Below, in pieces: positions 1 through 8,953 of a DNA stretch of 64,000 bases; the stretch's first letter is position 1, and every line of letters begins with the position of its first letter. Source of the stretch: an uncultured Synechococcaceae cyanobacterium (GTDB lineage: Bacteria > Cyanobacteriota > Cyanobacteriia > PCC-6307 > Cyanobiaceae); assembly GCA_902572395.1 (NCBI GenBank), contig CACGFX010000005.1, forward strand, positions 1-64,000. The letters are read 5' to 3'. Made by a program: the position numbers and the translations under genes. The notes under the pieces are model-generated. The model saw nothing but the letters and a program-made list of their open reading frames with translations, searched no databases and was not told where the DNA came from.

Positions 1-2477
1 GTATCTTTAGCAATCGAAACATTAGTTTTGCCACATTTTAAATAGACGCCATATCTTCCATTTAATATTTGAATTTTTTCTTTAAATTCTTCCGGTTTTC
101 CAAAGTCTTTAAGTACCTCTTGACCACCTCTACCCATTTTTGGCATCGCAAGAATTTCTAATGCTCGTTTTATGTCAACAGTAAAAACATCATCCTCTTT
201 CTTTAGTGATCTATTTTCAGATTCAGATTCATTTTTGATCCATTTGATGTAAGGGCCAAATCTTCCTCTATCAGCTTCAACAACTCCTCCTTCAGGATGA
301 ACTCCTAACAATCTAGGCAAACTTAAAAGTACAAGAGCCTCATCTAAAGTTAGATCATCAGTTTTCAACTCCTTGGGTAATGAAGCTCTTCTTGGTTTAG
401 CTTTATCTTGATCATTATTTCCCAATTGTACGTAAGGTCCATAAGGGCCAAATCTTAAAAAGACTTTTTCCCCAGTTTTTGGATCAGTTCCAAGATCTGA
501 TGGGCCACTTAAAATTTGATCAACTTGCTTTATGTCTAAATCTCCAGGAGTAATATCCATTGGAAGATTACCTTTAGCCAGAATTTCATTACCAGATTCA
601 TCAATTTTTGTACCCTCTAGCCATGGTCCGTTAGAGCCTATTCTGACTACGCAAGGAAGGTCTTCGAAATCAACTTGTCTATAAGCTTTACCATCAATAT
701 CTCCCTCTGTTTTCTGAACTTTTACCTCCAAACCATTTTTACCTTTATAGAAAGTTTCTAGGTAGGGTAGCCACTCAAGATTACCAGAAGATATTTCATC
801 CAATGAAGATTCCATTTTTGCAGTAAATGTAGTATCAACCAGATCAGGAAAATGTTCTTCTAGTAAAGCGGTAACAGCAAAAGCTGTAAACGTTGGAGCC
901 AAAGTATTGGAGGATATATTCGCATAACCCCTATCCACAATTGTCCCTATAATGCTTGCATAGGTTGAAGGTCTTCCAATCCCTTCTTTTTCAAGGACCT
1001 TAACTAATGCAGCCTCTGTATATCTTGCAGGAGGTTTAGTTTCATGAAAAGTAGACTCCTTATTAGTAACTTGAAGACATGTTCCTGTTGTTAAGTTTGG
1101 GAGAATAATTTCTTGTTGTTCAAGGGACGAACTTGGGTCATCACTCCCCTCGACATAAGCTCTGAAGAATCCCGCAAAATCAATACTTTTCCCACTCGAT
1201 TTAAATATTCCATCCCCCACTCTAATTTCAGCATTAATCATTGTTAGCCTGGCTTCCGCCATTTGACTAGCTACAGTTCTTTTCCAAATTAAATCGTAAA
1301 GAGATAAGTCTCTGCCAGTTAGACTAGTTTCCTTTGGTGTTTTAAATACCTCGCCTGCAGGCCTAATAGCTTCGTGTGCTTCTTGAGCATTTCTTGCAGT
1401 TGAATTAAATTGTCTTGGTGAGTTAGATAAATATTCTTTTCCATACATAGAACTGACACATTCTCTAGCAGCTCTTGTGGCTTGTTCGGAAAGATGAACT
1501 GAATCAGTCCTCATATATGTTATGAAACCTCTCTCATATAGCCCTTGTGCACATCTCATAGTTTCTCTTGCAGACAAACGAAGCTTCCTGTTTGCTTCTT
1601 GTTGTAGTGTGCTAGTTGTAAATGGAGGGACTGGCTTACGAGTGGAAGGCTTTTTTTCGATTTTTGAGACTACCCAATCCTCTGAGGAAAAAGTCTTCAA
1701 TAAATCATTTACTTTTTCTTCTACAATTATTAAAGATTTATTTCCTTGTTTTAATTTCCCGGTCTGTTCATCGAAATCGGAACCATTAGAAATTCTTTGA
1801 CCGTTTAAACTGAATAATTTAGTTTCGAAAGTAACATTATCTTTTACAAGGGAAGCTTTAATACCCCAGTAACTAGCTTTTTTAAAGGATCTTCTTTCTC
1901 TCTCTCTCCTAACAAGAAGCCTTACTGAAACTGATTGAACACGACCAGCAGATAATCGGGGGGCTACCTTCTTCCAAAGTAAAGGAGATAATTCATATCC
2001 AAAAAGCCTATCCAAGATTCTTCTTGTTTCTTGAGCCTGAACAAGTTCCATATCAATATCTCTAGTTTGGTCTAAAGCTTTATTAATTGCCTTTTTTGTA
2101 ATTTCATGAAAAACCATTCTCTTAGTTGGTATTTTAGGCTTAAGTATTTGCAGGAGATGCCAACTAATACTCTCTCCCTCTCTATCTTCATCAGTTGCAA
2201 GTAATAGCTGGGTTGCACCTTTCAATGCATCTTTCAACTCTTTAACAACCTTTTTCTTATCTTTTGGAACTATATAAAGTGGTTCAAAATCTTCTGTTGT
2301 ATTAACTCCTATCCTTGACCATTTTTCCTTTTTAACCGCAGCTGGTATTTCAGCAGCTCCTTTTGGAAGATCTCTTACGTGTCCCATTGAAGCGAGAACT
2401 TCATAATTAGAAGGCAAAAACTTTCTTATGGTTTTTGCTTTGGTGGGACTTTCAACAATAACAAGTGTGTGATCCAA
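1..2477 (-). CDS. topA: DNA topoisomerase I (3' end outside window)
   Basis: Type IA topoisomerase that relaxes negative supercoils. Translation from a TTG start begins MDHTLVIVESPTKAK, the TOPRIM start; the acidic TOPRIM motif LATDEDREGE and the catalytic-tyrosine motif GFITYMRTDS are both present. The C-terminal part shows topoisomerase repeats (FGPYVQLG, RFGPYIKW, RYGVYLKCG) without a cysteine zinc-finger set, as in other cyanobacterial enzymes. About 825 codons are visible and the frame stays open to base 1, so the stop lies outside the window. No ATG lies near the TOPRIM start; TTG at 2477 is the only close start codon. The gene is divergent from ndhB across about 175 bases. Confidence 0.95.
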   Translation of the reverse strand, partial: MDHTLVIVESPTKAKTIRKFLPSNYEVLASMGHVRDLPKGAAEIPAAVKKEKWSRIGVNTTEDFEPLYIVPKDKKKVVKELKDALKGATQLLLATDEDREGESISWHLLQILKPKIPTKRMVFHEITKKAINKALDQTRDIDMELVQAQETRRILDRLFGYELSPLLWKKVAPRLSAGRVQSVSVRLLVRRERERRSFKKASYWGIKASLVKDNVTFETKLFSLNGQRISNGSDFDEQTGKLKQGNKSLIIVEEKVNDLLKTFSSEDWVVSKIEKKPSTRKPVPPFTTSTLQQEANRKLRLSARETMRCAQGLYERGFITYMRTDSVHLSEQATRAARECVSSMYGKEYLSNSPRQFNSTARNAQEAHEAIRPAGEVFKTPKETSLTGRDLSLYDLIWKRTVASQMAEARLTMINAEIRVGDGIFKSSGKSIDFAGFFRAYVEGSDDPSSSLEQQEIILPNLTTGTCLQVTNKESTFHETKPPARYTEAALVKVLEKEGIGRPSTYASIIGTIVDRGYANISSNTLAPTFTAFAVTALLEEHFPDLVDTTFTAKMESSLDEISSGNLEWLPYLETFYKGKNGLEVKVQKTEGDIDGKAYRQVDFEDLPCVVRIGSNGPWLEGTKIDESGNEILAKGNLPMDITPGDLDIKQVDQILSGPSDLGTDPKTGEKVFLRFGPYGPYVQLGNNDQDKAKPRRASLPKELKTDDLTLDEALVLLSLPRLLGVHPEGGVVEADRGRFGPYIKWIKNESESENRSLKKEDDVFTVDIKRALEILAMPKMGRGGQEVLKDFGKPEEFKEKIQILNGRYGVYLKCGKTNVSIAKD

Positions 2478-2652
2478 GGTTTATTTCAAAAATTGGTGTT
2501 TTTGTTCAGTTAGGGCATATTATGATTATTTGAAGCTTTTTCAAGTAACTTCTTCTTAAAATTTCAAAAATCATACCCACAAATTATAATCAAGTTAAGA
2601 TTAACTCTTAGACCCTTACAATCAAACATCTAATTTAATCCAATTTAATAAA

Positions 2653-4173
2653 GTGCCCAACGAAATCTTTACAATTAATTTAAATGCTCAAGCAATTATT
2701 CCAGAAGCTTTTATTCTATTAGGCATTGTTGGAACACTTCTTGTAGATTTAGCAGGAGAAAAAACTGCATCAAAATGGGCACCAATAATTTGCTATTTAT
2801 CAATAGGCAGCTCTCTCGTTAGTTTGGCATTGCAATGGAGTAATCCGGTAGAAAGCGCATTCATTGGGTCCTTCAATTCAGATAATTTGGCAATCGCATT
2901 TAGAGCAATAATTTCTTTATCAACCCTAGTATCTTTACTGATAAGTTGGCGGTATACAGAACAAAGTGGTAGCCCAATTGGCGAGTTTGCTGCGATAGTT
3001 CTTTCGGCCACCCTTGGAGCAATGCTTTTGTGTGGATCTACTGACCTTATTAGTGTATTTATATCTCTTGAAACTTTATCCGTAGCAAGTTACTTACTTT
3101 CTGGTTACCTCAAGAGAGATCCAAGAAGTTCAGAAGCGGCCTTAAAATACCTCCTTGTTGGATCAGCTGCTGCTGCGGTCTATTTGTATGGATCCTCTTT
3201 TCTTTATGGATTAAGTGGTTCAACAAACTTAGCGACCATAGGTTTAGAAATTATCAACAAGCCATCCTTTATTACTTCATTAGCTCTTGTATTTGTGTTA
3301 TCAACAGTTGCCTTTAAAATTGCTGCTGTTCCCTTTCATCAATGGACTCCTGATGTATATGAGGGTTCACCTACACCTGTAGTAGCTTTTTTATCTGTTG
3401 GTTCAAAAACAGCTGGCTTTGCATTTGCGATAAGAATATTAAGCACAACTTTCTCTTCTTTTGACGAAGAATGGAAACTTTTATTTACCATTTTGGCCAT
3501 ATTGAGCATGGCTCTAGGAAATGTTGTAGCTCTAGCTCAAACCTCAATGAAAAGGATGCTAGCTTACAGTTCTATTGGACAAGCCGGATTCGTAATGATT
3601 GGAATAGTATCTGGAACACAAGATGGTTTATCAGCAGCTGTTTTATATTTGGCTGCATATTTGTTTATGAATTTGGGTGCATTTTCTTGTGTAATACTTT
3701 TCTCACTTCGAACTGGTTCTGACAGAATTCTTGATTACTCAGGACTTTACCAAAAAGATCCTCTAATTACATTAGGCTTAAGCCTTTGTCTTCTATCTCT
3801 TGGAGGTTTACCTCCAATGCTAGGATTTTTTGGAAAGATATACTTGTTCTTTGCAGGTTGGGCAAACCATCAATATCTATTAGTAATAGTTGGTTTAGTA
3901 ACTTCAGTTATATCTATTTATTACTACATTTCAGTGATAAAAATGATGGTAGTTAAAGAACCACAGGAAGCTTCTGAAATAGTCAAATCATATCCTGAAA
4001 TTAATTGGGGAATTGTAGGATTACCTCCCTTGAGAATTGCACTTTATACTTGTGTCGCAGTAACTGCTCTTGGAGGAATCCTGTCTAATCCTCTTTTTAA
4101 ATTAGCTAATACAGCTGTTTCGGAAACTCCTTTCTTACAAGATATTATTGCTACAGCAAACAATATTTCCTAG
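2653..4173 (+). CDS. ndhB: NAD(P)H-quinone oxidoreductase subunit 2 (NdhB)
   Basis: Membrane subunit of the NDH-1 complex, which in cyanobacteria takes electrons from ferredoxin to plastoquinone for respiration and cyclic flow. The 506-residue product is almost entirely hydrophobic helices (about 14), with the antiporter-like core ([20 protein letters not shown], then [16 protein letters not shown]). Length matches the family. It starts at GTG and lies divergent from topA. A short gap (16 bases) separates it from the following ABC ATPase gene, so the two may be cotranscribed. Confidence 0.96.
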   Translation: MPNEIFTINLNAQAIIPEAFILLGIVGTLLVDLAGEKTASKWAPIICYLSIGSSLVSLALQWSNPVESAFIGSFNSDNLAIAFRAIISLSTLVSLLISWRYTEQSGSPIGEFAAIVLSATLGAMLLCGSTDLISVFISLETLSVASYLLSGYLKRDPRSSEAALKYLLVGSAAAAVYLYGSSFLYGLSGSTNLATIGLEIINKPSFITSLALVFVLSTVAFKIAAVPFHQWTPDVYEGSPTPVVAFLSVGSKTAGFAFAIRILSTTFSSFDEEWKLLFTILAILSMALGNVVALAQTSMKRMLAYSSIGQAGFVMIGIVSGTQDGLSAAVLYLAAYLFMNLGAFSCVILFSLRTGSDRILDYSGLYQKDPLITLGLSLCLLSLGGLPPMLGFFGKIYLFFAGWANHQYLLVIVGLVTSVISIYYYISVIKMMVVKEPQEASEIVKSYPEINWGIVGLPPLRIALYTCVAVTALGGILSNPLFKLANTAVSETPFLQDIIATANNIS

Positions 4174-4189
4174 AAGAATTCTTCAATAA

Positions 4190-4876
4190 ATGTCTAAGAA
4201 AGTCGCGAGTTTAAAAAATATATCTAAAACATATGGGAAAGAAGATCTAACTGTTAAAGCCTTAGACAGCATAAACTTAGAAATTTATAAAGGTGATTAT
4301 TTAGCTGTAATGGGAGCTAGTGGCTCAGGCAAAAGTACAGCTATGAATATTATTGGATGTCTAGATAGACCATCTGAAGGTATTTATAAATTAAATGGAA
4401 TTCCTGTTGAGAATTTATCTGATGATGAGCTTGCGGAAATACGTAACCAAAAATTAGGCTTTGTTTTTCAACAATTTCATCTTCTCTCAGACGCAACTGC
4501 ACTTGAAAACGTAACTTTGCCAATGATTTATGCTGGTATTGATCCTGAGCAAAGATTAGAGCGAGGTAAGAATGCTTTAACAAAAGTTGGCCTCTCAGAA
4601 AGAATGAATAATCGTCCAAACCAATTATCCGGAGGTCAACAACAACGAGTTGCTATTGCGAGGGCTATTATAAATAACCCTGCAATTTTATTAGCAGACG
4701 AACCTACTGGAGCACTAGATTCAAAAACCACTGAAGATGTATTAGATCTTTTTGACAAACTACATGAATCTGGAATAACTATAGTTTTAGTTACCCATGA
4801 AGATGAAGTTGCAAATCGCGCAAAAAAAATAGCCAAATTTAAAGATGGAAGAATAGTTGAATTAAAAGTCAATTAA
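4190..4876 (+). CDS. ABC transporter ATP-binding protein, MacB/LolD/DevA type
   Basis: Nucleotide-binding subunit of 228 residues. Walker A is GASGSGKST, the signature is LSGGQQQRVAIARA and Walker B is LLADEPTGALD. The TGALDSKT stretch and overall length are typical of the lipoprotein/macrolide/DevA exporter subfamily. No matching permease or membrane-fusion gene is nearby, so the partner must be encoded elsewhere and the exported substrate is unknown. It sits 16 bases after ndhB and converges with birA, whose stop is only 2 bases away. Confidence 0.9.
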   Translation: MSKKVASLKNISKTYGKEDLTVKALDSINLEIYKGDYLAVMGASGSGKSTAMNIIGCLDRPSEGIYKLNGIPVENLSDDELAEIRNQKLGFVFQQFHLLSDATALENVTLPMIYAGIDPEQRLERGKNALTKVGLSERMNNRPNQLSGGQQQRVAIARAIINNPAILLADEPTGALDSKTTEDVLDLFDKLHESGITIVLVTHEDEVANRAKKIAKFKDGRIVELKVN

Positions 4877-4878
4877 AT

Positions 4879-5628
4879 TCAAAACCTTCTAATTACTTTC
4901 AGTTGAGTTTCATTTTCAATTCTTAAATTCCCATTTAAATCAATATCTTTAATTTTCCATGTATGAGGACAATAACCACTAGGTAAAAAACTTTTAGTAA
5001 GAAACTTATTTGCAGATTTAATCACATATTCTTTCTTCTTATTACATTCAATTGAATCATAAAAAGCTTTAAGAACTTTGGCTGTCCAATAATGTTGATT
5101 AATATTCTTAGTTTGAAGTACTTTTGATAATGAAATACCCTCTGATGGAGTGTAATTTAAAACATTCATGCCAAGTCCTACTCTTACATAGATAATTTCT
5201 TTGCCTCTTGTTATCAACCTTGGTAAAAATCCAATCAACTTTTTTGAACCAAACAAAATATCATTAGGCCATTTCAAACAAACATTTATATTCTCTTGTC
5301 TAAGCATTTCACATAACTTAATACCTAAAGACAAATTAAATATTTGACATGCAAATTCTTTTGAAAATATTGGGTAAGCTGCACTTAACCAAATCCCGCC
5401 TTTTGGAGAAAACCAAGTTTTTGAGTTTTGGCCAACCCCTGAGAACTGCTCTCTTGCGATTATCGCTACTGGCTGATTTTTCTTTATTTGAGAATATCCA
5501 AGCAGGCTTGTTAGCTCATTTTCGGTACTTTTACATTTTATTTTGTAAAGAAGTCTCCAGCTTGGATATTGACCCTGAATTTTTTTTAAATAAAAAGCTG
5601 TCTTAGCTGCGGGTCCAATAACTTTCAC
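4879..5628 (-). CDS. birA: Biotin--[acetyl-CoA-carboxylase] ligase
   Basis: Attaches biotin to the carrier protein of acetyl-CoA carboxylase via biotinyl-AMP. The 249-residue product has the catalytic-domain landmarks TWFSPKGGIWLSA, LKWPNDILFGSKKLIGF and GLGMNVLN, with the lysine of the KWPND motif. The biotin-binding loop, usually GRGR, is divergent here (SGVGQN). No N-terminal helix-turn-helix is present, so it is an enzyme-only (class I) BirA without repressor function. It is divergent from the DUF721 gene with about 30 bases between starts. Confidence 0.88.
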   Translation of the reverse strand: MKVIGPAAKTAFYLKKIQGQYPSWRLLYKIKCKSTENELTSLLGYSQIKKNQPVAIIAREQFSGVGQNSKTWFSPKGGIWLSAAYPIFSKEFACQIFNLSLGIKLCEMLRQENINVCLKWPNDILFGSKKLIGFLPRLITRGKEIIYVRVGLGMNVLNYTPSEGISLSKVLQTKNINQHYWTAKVLKAFYDSIECNKKKEYVIKSANKFLTKSFLPSGYCPHTWKIKDIDLNGNLRIENETQLKVIRRF

Positions 5629-5658
5629 AAATTCTTTATTAAAACAACGAGCATCTTT

Positions 5659-6189
5659 TTGAAGATTAGATTAACTTTAGTCTTAATAAGTAAATTTTAC
5701 AAATTGGACAAAAAGTATTTGCCAATAGTGAATAAAAGGAATCCACATCCATTAAAAAATTGTCTTGATAATTTCAAAAAATCATGGGGAGATTTAGATA
5801 AACTTTCCAAAATCAAAGAAAACTGGAAGAACTTAATCGGTTTGGAACTATTTCAAGAATGCAAACCACTAAATATTGAAAAAAAAATACTTACTATTGC
5901 AGTAAATCATCCACAGTGGCGCCAAGCTTTAATTTATAACAAGCATAAATTAAAAGAGAGAATCGAGAAAATTGGAATAACTTTGAATGAAATAAAAATA
6001 ATACAAAATTATGAAATTAAAAATAAAAATATTAAAGCTAATAATGCAAAGATAGTTTGGGCAAATCATCCAAGCAGAATCCATCAAAATAATATGTGCA
6101 TTTGTACTCTCTGTAATTCCCCAACTCCTGAGGGCGAAATCAAAAGATGGGGAAAGTGTTCTTTTTGTTGGAGAAAAATAAATAACTAA
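5659..6189 (+). CDS. DUF721 (DciA-like) protein with C-terminal zinc-ribbon-like tail
   Basis: The middle of this protein (about residues 35-115) matches the DUF721 pattern: an amphipathic helix, WKNLIG, then a KH-like segment ending in VNHPQWRQAL. DUF721 proteins include DciA, which loads or regulates the replicative helicase DnaB in bacteria lacking DnaC. The C-terminus carries two cysteine pairs (CTLC and CSFC, with a further Cys just upstream) that could form a zinc ribbon. The listed start is TTG only 30 bases from the birA start; an in-frame GTG at 5728 would give about 153 residues and may be the real start. The DciA assignment is family inference. Confidence 0.75.
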   Translation: MKIRLTLVLISKFYKLDKKYLPIVNKRNPHPLKNCLDNFKKSWGDLDKLSKIKENWKNLIGLELFQECKPLNIEKKILTIAVNHPQWRQALIYNKHKLKERIEKIGITLNEIKIIQNYEIKNKNIKANNAKIVWANHPSRIHQNNMCICTLCNSPTPEGEIKRWGKCSFCWRKINN

Positions 6190-6194
6190 ATTCT

Positions 6195-6896
6195 TTATTT
6201 AGTTAAAATTAGTATTCCCATTTGCCCCCCCAAAATAGTCCTATATTTAGCTTTTTTAAATCCAACTTCCATAGCAATATTTATCAGTTCTTTTTTCTTT
6301 GGAAAATTTCTAATACTTTTCTCAATATATGCATACTCTGGACCTAAATTAAAAAGCTGCGAAATGGTTACTACAATTAATCTCAAATAAATTTTCTGGA
6401 AAATATTGGATAAAGAATTTTTTTTTGAGTGATTAAAATCCAAAAATCCTGCCCTTCCTTTATCCTTCAAAAGATAAAAAACTTTTTTTATTCCTTCTTC
6501 AACATTATTCAAGTTTCTTAGTCCATATGACATGCAAATCCCATCAAAATTTTTTGAATGATCATTAATTTCCAATACATCTTGAATTTCCCACTTAATA
6601 AATTTATTTTTTTTTAGCTCTGATTTTTTCTTTGCAATATTTAAGATATCCTCTGCACTGTCAATTCCAGTAATTGAGCCCATTGGACTAACTCTCTCAG
6701 AAATTAAGAATGCTAAATCTCCAGTTCCACAGCATAAATCAGCCCAATCTTCACCATTTAAAGGTTCCAATAAATTAACTAATTTCCTTTTCCATAATCT
6801 GTGCAGCCCAAAACTTAATAGATTATTTAAAAAGTCATATTTATGAGAAATTCTATTAAATATATTTTTGACTTCGATAGTTTTTGTGAATTTCAT
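6195..6896 (-). CDS. menG: UbiE/MenG-type demethylphylloquinone methyltransferase
   Basis: SAM-dependent C-methyltransferase of 233 residues. It has the UbiE N-terminal signature FNRISHKYDFLNNLLSFGLH, the SAM-binding motif DLCCGTGDLA and the C-terminal RTILGGQMGIL. In cyanobacteria this family completes phylloquinone (photosystem I A1 acceptor) synthesis, and may also act on plastoquinone-type rings. Its stop lies 5 bases from the DUF721 stop (convergent), and hisF lies just upstream on the same strand. Confidence 0.9.
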   Translation of the reverse strand: MKFTKTIEVKNIFNRISHKYDFLNNLLSFGLHRLWKRKLVNLLEPLNGEDWADLCCGTGDLAFLISERVSPMGSITGIDSAEDILNIAKKKSELKKNKFIKWEIQDVLEINDHSKNFDGICMSYGLRNLNNVEEGIKKVFYLLKDKGRAGFLDFNHSKKNSLSNIFQKIYLRLIVVTISQLFNLGPEYAYIEKSIRNFPKKKELINIAMEVGFKKAKYRTILGGQMGILILTK

Positions 6897-6941
6897 TTTT
6901 AAAGTTTTAACTTATTTCTTATTGGTATTAAATTAAATTTT

Positions 6942-7712
6942 TTATTCATATGGTCTAATTGGAAGTTTTTTTTCAAGGAGGAAAGTCTTTATTTCTCTTA
7001 AAGAAAGTTTCTTATCATGAAGTAATGATGCCAAAAGTGCGGCAGATGCTCTGCCTTCATTGAAAACATCATAGATATCTTCTAAACAACCCGCTCCTCC
7101 AGAAGCAATCACTGGGATGTTAACAATATTGGCAACAGATTCAGTCAGATATAAATCATATCCATTCTGCGTGCCATCACCATCCATTGAAGTAAGCAAA
7201 ATTTCCCCTGCGCCTAACTCCTCAACTTTCTTTGCCCAACTTAATACATCTATTCCAGTATTTTCTCTCCCTCCTTTTACATATACCTCCCATTCATCAG
7301 TCTTATTAACTTTTCTTTTAGCATCAATTGCTATCACGATACATTGATTGCCAAATTCTCTAGAACTTTTATAAATTAAATCTGGATTTCTAACAGCAGA
7401 AGAATTCAAACTCACTTTATCCGCTCCAGCTCTTAAAAGATCATTAATTGAAGAAACAGAATCTATTCCTCCACCTACTGTAAATGGGATTTTTACTGTT
7501 TTTGCGGTCCTAGAGACAAGGTCAACTAATGTATTTCTATTTTCTACACTAGCTCTAATATCTAAGAATACTAATTCATCTGCGCCCTCATCAGAATACC
7601 TACAAGCCAATTCAACAGGATCGCCTGAGTCTCTCAAATTAACAAAATTTACACCTTTAACCACTCTGCCATGGGCGACATCTAAACAAGGAATTAAACG
7701 AAGAGCTACCAT
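6942..7712 (-). CDS. hisF: Imidazole glycerol phosphate synthase cyclase subunit
   Basis: Barrel subunit of the HisFH complex, forming imidazole glycerol phosphate and AICAR in histidine synthesis. The 256-residue product begins [20 protein letters not shown], with catalytic Asp11; the second catalytic aspartate lies in VIAIDAKR. Phosphate-binding loops VGGGID and ASGGAG are intact. It is divergent from the PetP-like gene and followed by menG after about 45 bases. Confidence 0.96.
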   Translation of the reverse strand: MVALRLIPCLDVAHGRVVKGVNFVNLRDSGDPVELACRYSDEGADELVFLDIRASVENRNTLVDLVSRTAKTVKIPFTVGGGIDSVSSINDLLRAGADKVSLNSSAVRNPDLIYKSSREFGNQCIVIAIDAKRKVNKTDEWEVYVKGGRENTGIDVLSWAKKVEELGAGEILLTSMDGDGTQNGYDLYLTESVANIVNIPVIASGGAGCLEDIYDVFNEGRASAALLASLLHDKKLSLREIKTFLLEKKLPIRPYE

Positions 7713-7771
7713 TTTAGTAAAAATTGTCCAAATGCTGTTAATCTTGCATAATAGCTTCCATTTTACCTCTT

Positions 7772-7996
7772 ATGGCTGAAACAAACTTATTACCTAAAAT
7801 CGGTAGTAAAATCAAAATTAACATTAACAAAGTAAAAGATAGACTACCAGCTAAATTAATCGATCAAATATCCTCGAGTCCTAAAGCCGTAATTACAGGC
7901 TATAAAATGACGGACGGCAGAAGTATTGGAATCACCGCAAAATTTCAGAATGGTGAGCAAAATTGGTTTTTCCCAGAAGAAATTGAGAAAGGTTAA
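7772..7996 (+). CDS. petP: PetP-like cytochrome b6f-associated protein (DUF2862)
   Basis: Small 74-residue protein with the DUF2862 pattern GYKMTDGRSIGITAKF followed by NWFFPEEIE. In other cyanobacteria this family is PetP, a peripheral cytochrome b6f subunit that affects linear electron flow. The fold is predicted as a small SH3-like barrel on the cytoplasmic side. It sits 8 bases before chlG and may be cotranscribed with it, which fits a photosynthetic role. The name rests on motif recognition, not a search. Confidence 0.75.
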   Translation: MAETNLLPKIGSKIKININKVKDRLPAKLIDQISSSPKAVITGYKMTDGRSIGITAKFQNGEQNWFFPEEIEKG

Positions 7997-8004
7997 AGAG
8001 TAAA

Positions 8005-8952
8005 GTGAATGATCCAAAACAACTATTAGGAATTAAGGGTGCCTCTGAAACATCGAGTATATGGAAACTCCGTGTACAGTTAATGAAACCGATAACATGG
8101 ATCCCTTTGATATGGGGAGTTATTTGTGGAGCAGCTGCAAGTGGGAATTTTGAATGGACATTTAGTAATGTTCTAGCTTCATTAGCATGTATGTTAATGA
8201 GTGGGCCGCTTCTGGCTGGTTATACCCAAACCATAAATGATTTTTTTGATAAAGAAATTGATGCAATTAATGAACCAAATAGACCAATTCCTTCTGGGAA
8301 AATTTCAATTAAAGATGTAAAAATACAAATCTGGGTATTACTTATAGCGGGTTTAATTGTTGCTTTTTTATTGGATATATATGCTAAGCACAGCTTCCCC
8401 TCCGTCTTACTTTTGGCATTAGGAGGTTCCTTTGTTAGTTATATATATTCTGCTCCACCACTCAAATTAAAACAGAATGGTTGGCTTGGAAATTATGCAT
8501 TAGGAGCATCTTATATAGCTTTGCCTTGGTGGGCAGGACAAGCCTTGTTTGGGAAATTAACAATCGTGACGGCGATACTAACACTTGCTTATAGCCTCTC
8601 AGGACTTGGAATTGCTGTTATTAATGATTTCAAAAGTGTTGAAGGAGACTCAAAGCTAGGCTTAAATTCTCTACCAGTAGTATTTGGAATTAAAAATGCA
8701 AGTAGAATAAGTGCAGGACTGATTGATATTTTTCAATTAGCAATGGTTGTAGTATTAATCATTATTGGTCAACATTTAGCATCTGTAATTTTGGTTTTAT
8801 TGGTAATTCCACAAATTACATTTCAAGATATGTGGTTACTAAGAGATCCTCTAAAGTTTGATGTCAAATATCAAGCAAGTGCCCAACCATTCCTTATAAC
8901 TGGAATGTTAGTTACAGCTTTAGCGATAGGACATAGTTTTTTAGTTGCTTAA
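8005..8952 (+). CDS. chlG: Chlorophyll synthase
   Basis: Prenyltransferase that esterifies chlorophyllide with geranylgeranyl or phytyl diphosphate. The 315-residue membrane protein has the UbiA-family motifs NDFFDKEIDAINEPNRPIPS (first Asp-rich motif) and NDFKSVEGDSKLGLNSLPV (second), with about eight hydrophobic helices. It starts at GTG, 8 bases after petP, and is followed within a few bases by the PBP gene, so petP-chlG-PBP could be one transcript. In Prochlorococcus the substrate would be a divinyl chlorophyllide; that is inference. Confidence 0.95.
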   Translation: MNDPKQLLGIKGASETSSIWKLRVQLMKPITWIPLIWGVICGAAASGNFEWTFSNVLASLACMLMSGPLLAGYTQTINDFFDKEIDAINEPNRPIPSGKISIKDVKIQIWVLLIAGLIVAFLLDIYAKHSFPSVLLLALGGSFVSYIYSAPPLKLKQNGWLGNYALGASYIALPWWAGQALFGKLTIVTAILTLAYSLSGLGIAVINDFKSVEGDSKLGLNSLPVVFGIKNASRISAGLIDIFQLAMVVVLIIIGQHLASVILVLLVIPQITFQDMWLLRDPLKFDVKYQASAQPFLITGMLVTALAIGHSFLVA

Positions 8953-8953
8953 G

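Noticed and set aside
1522-1800. A + strand ORF of 92 codons inside topA
   Set aside because: It lies wholly antisense to the topA coding frame, which has strong family motifs; its product has no recognisable features.
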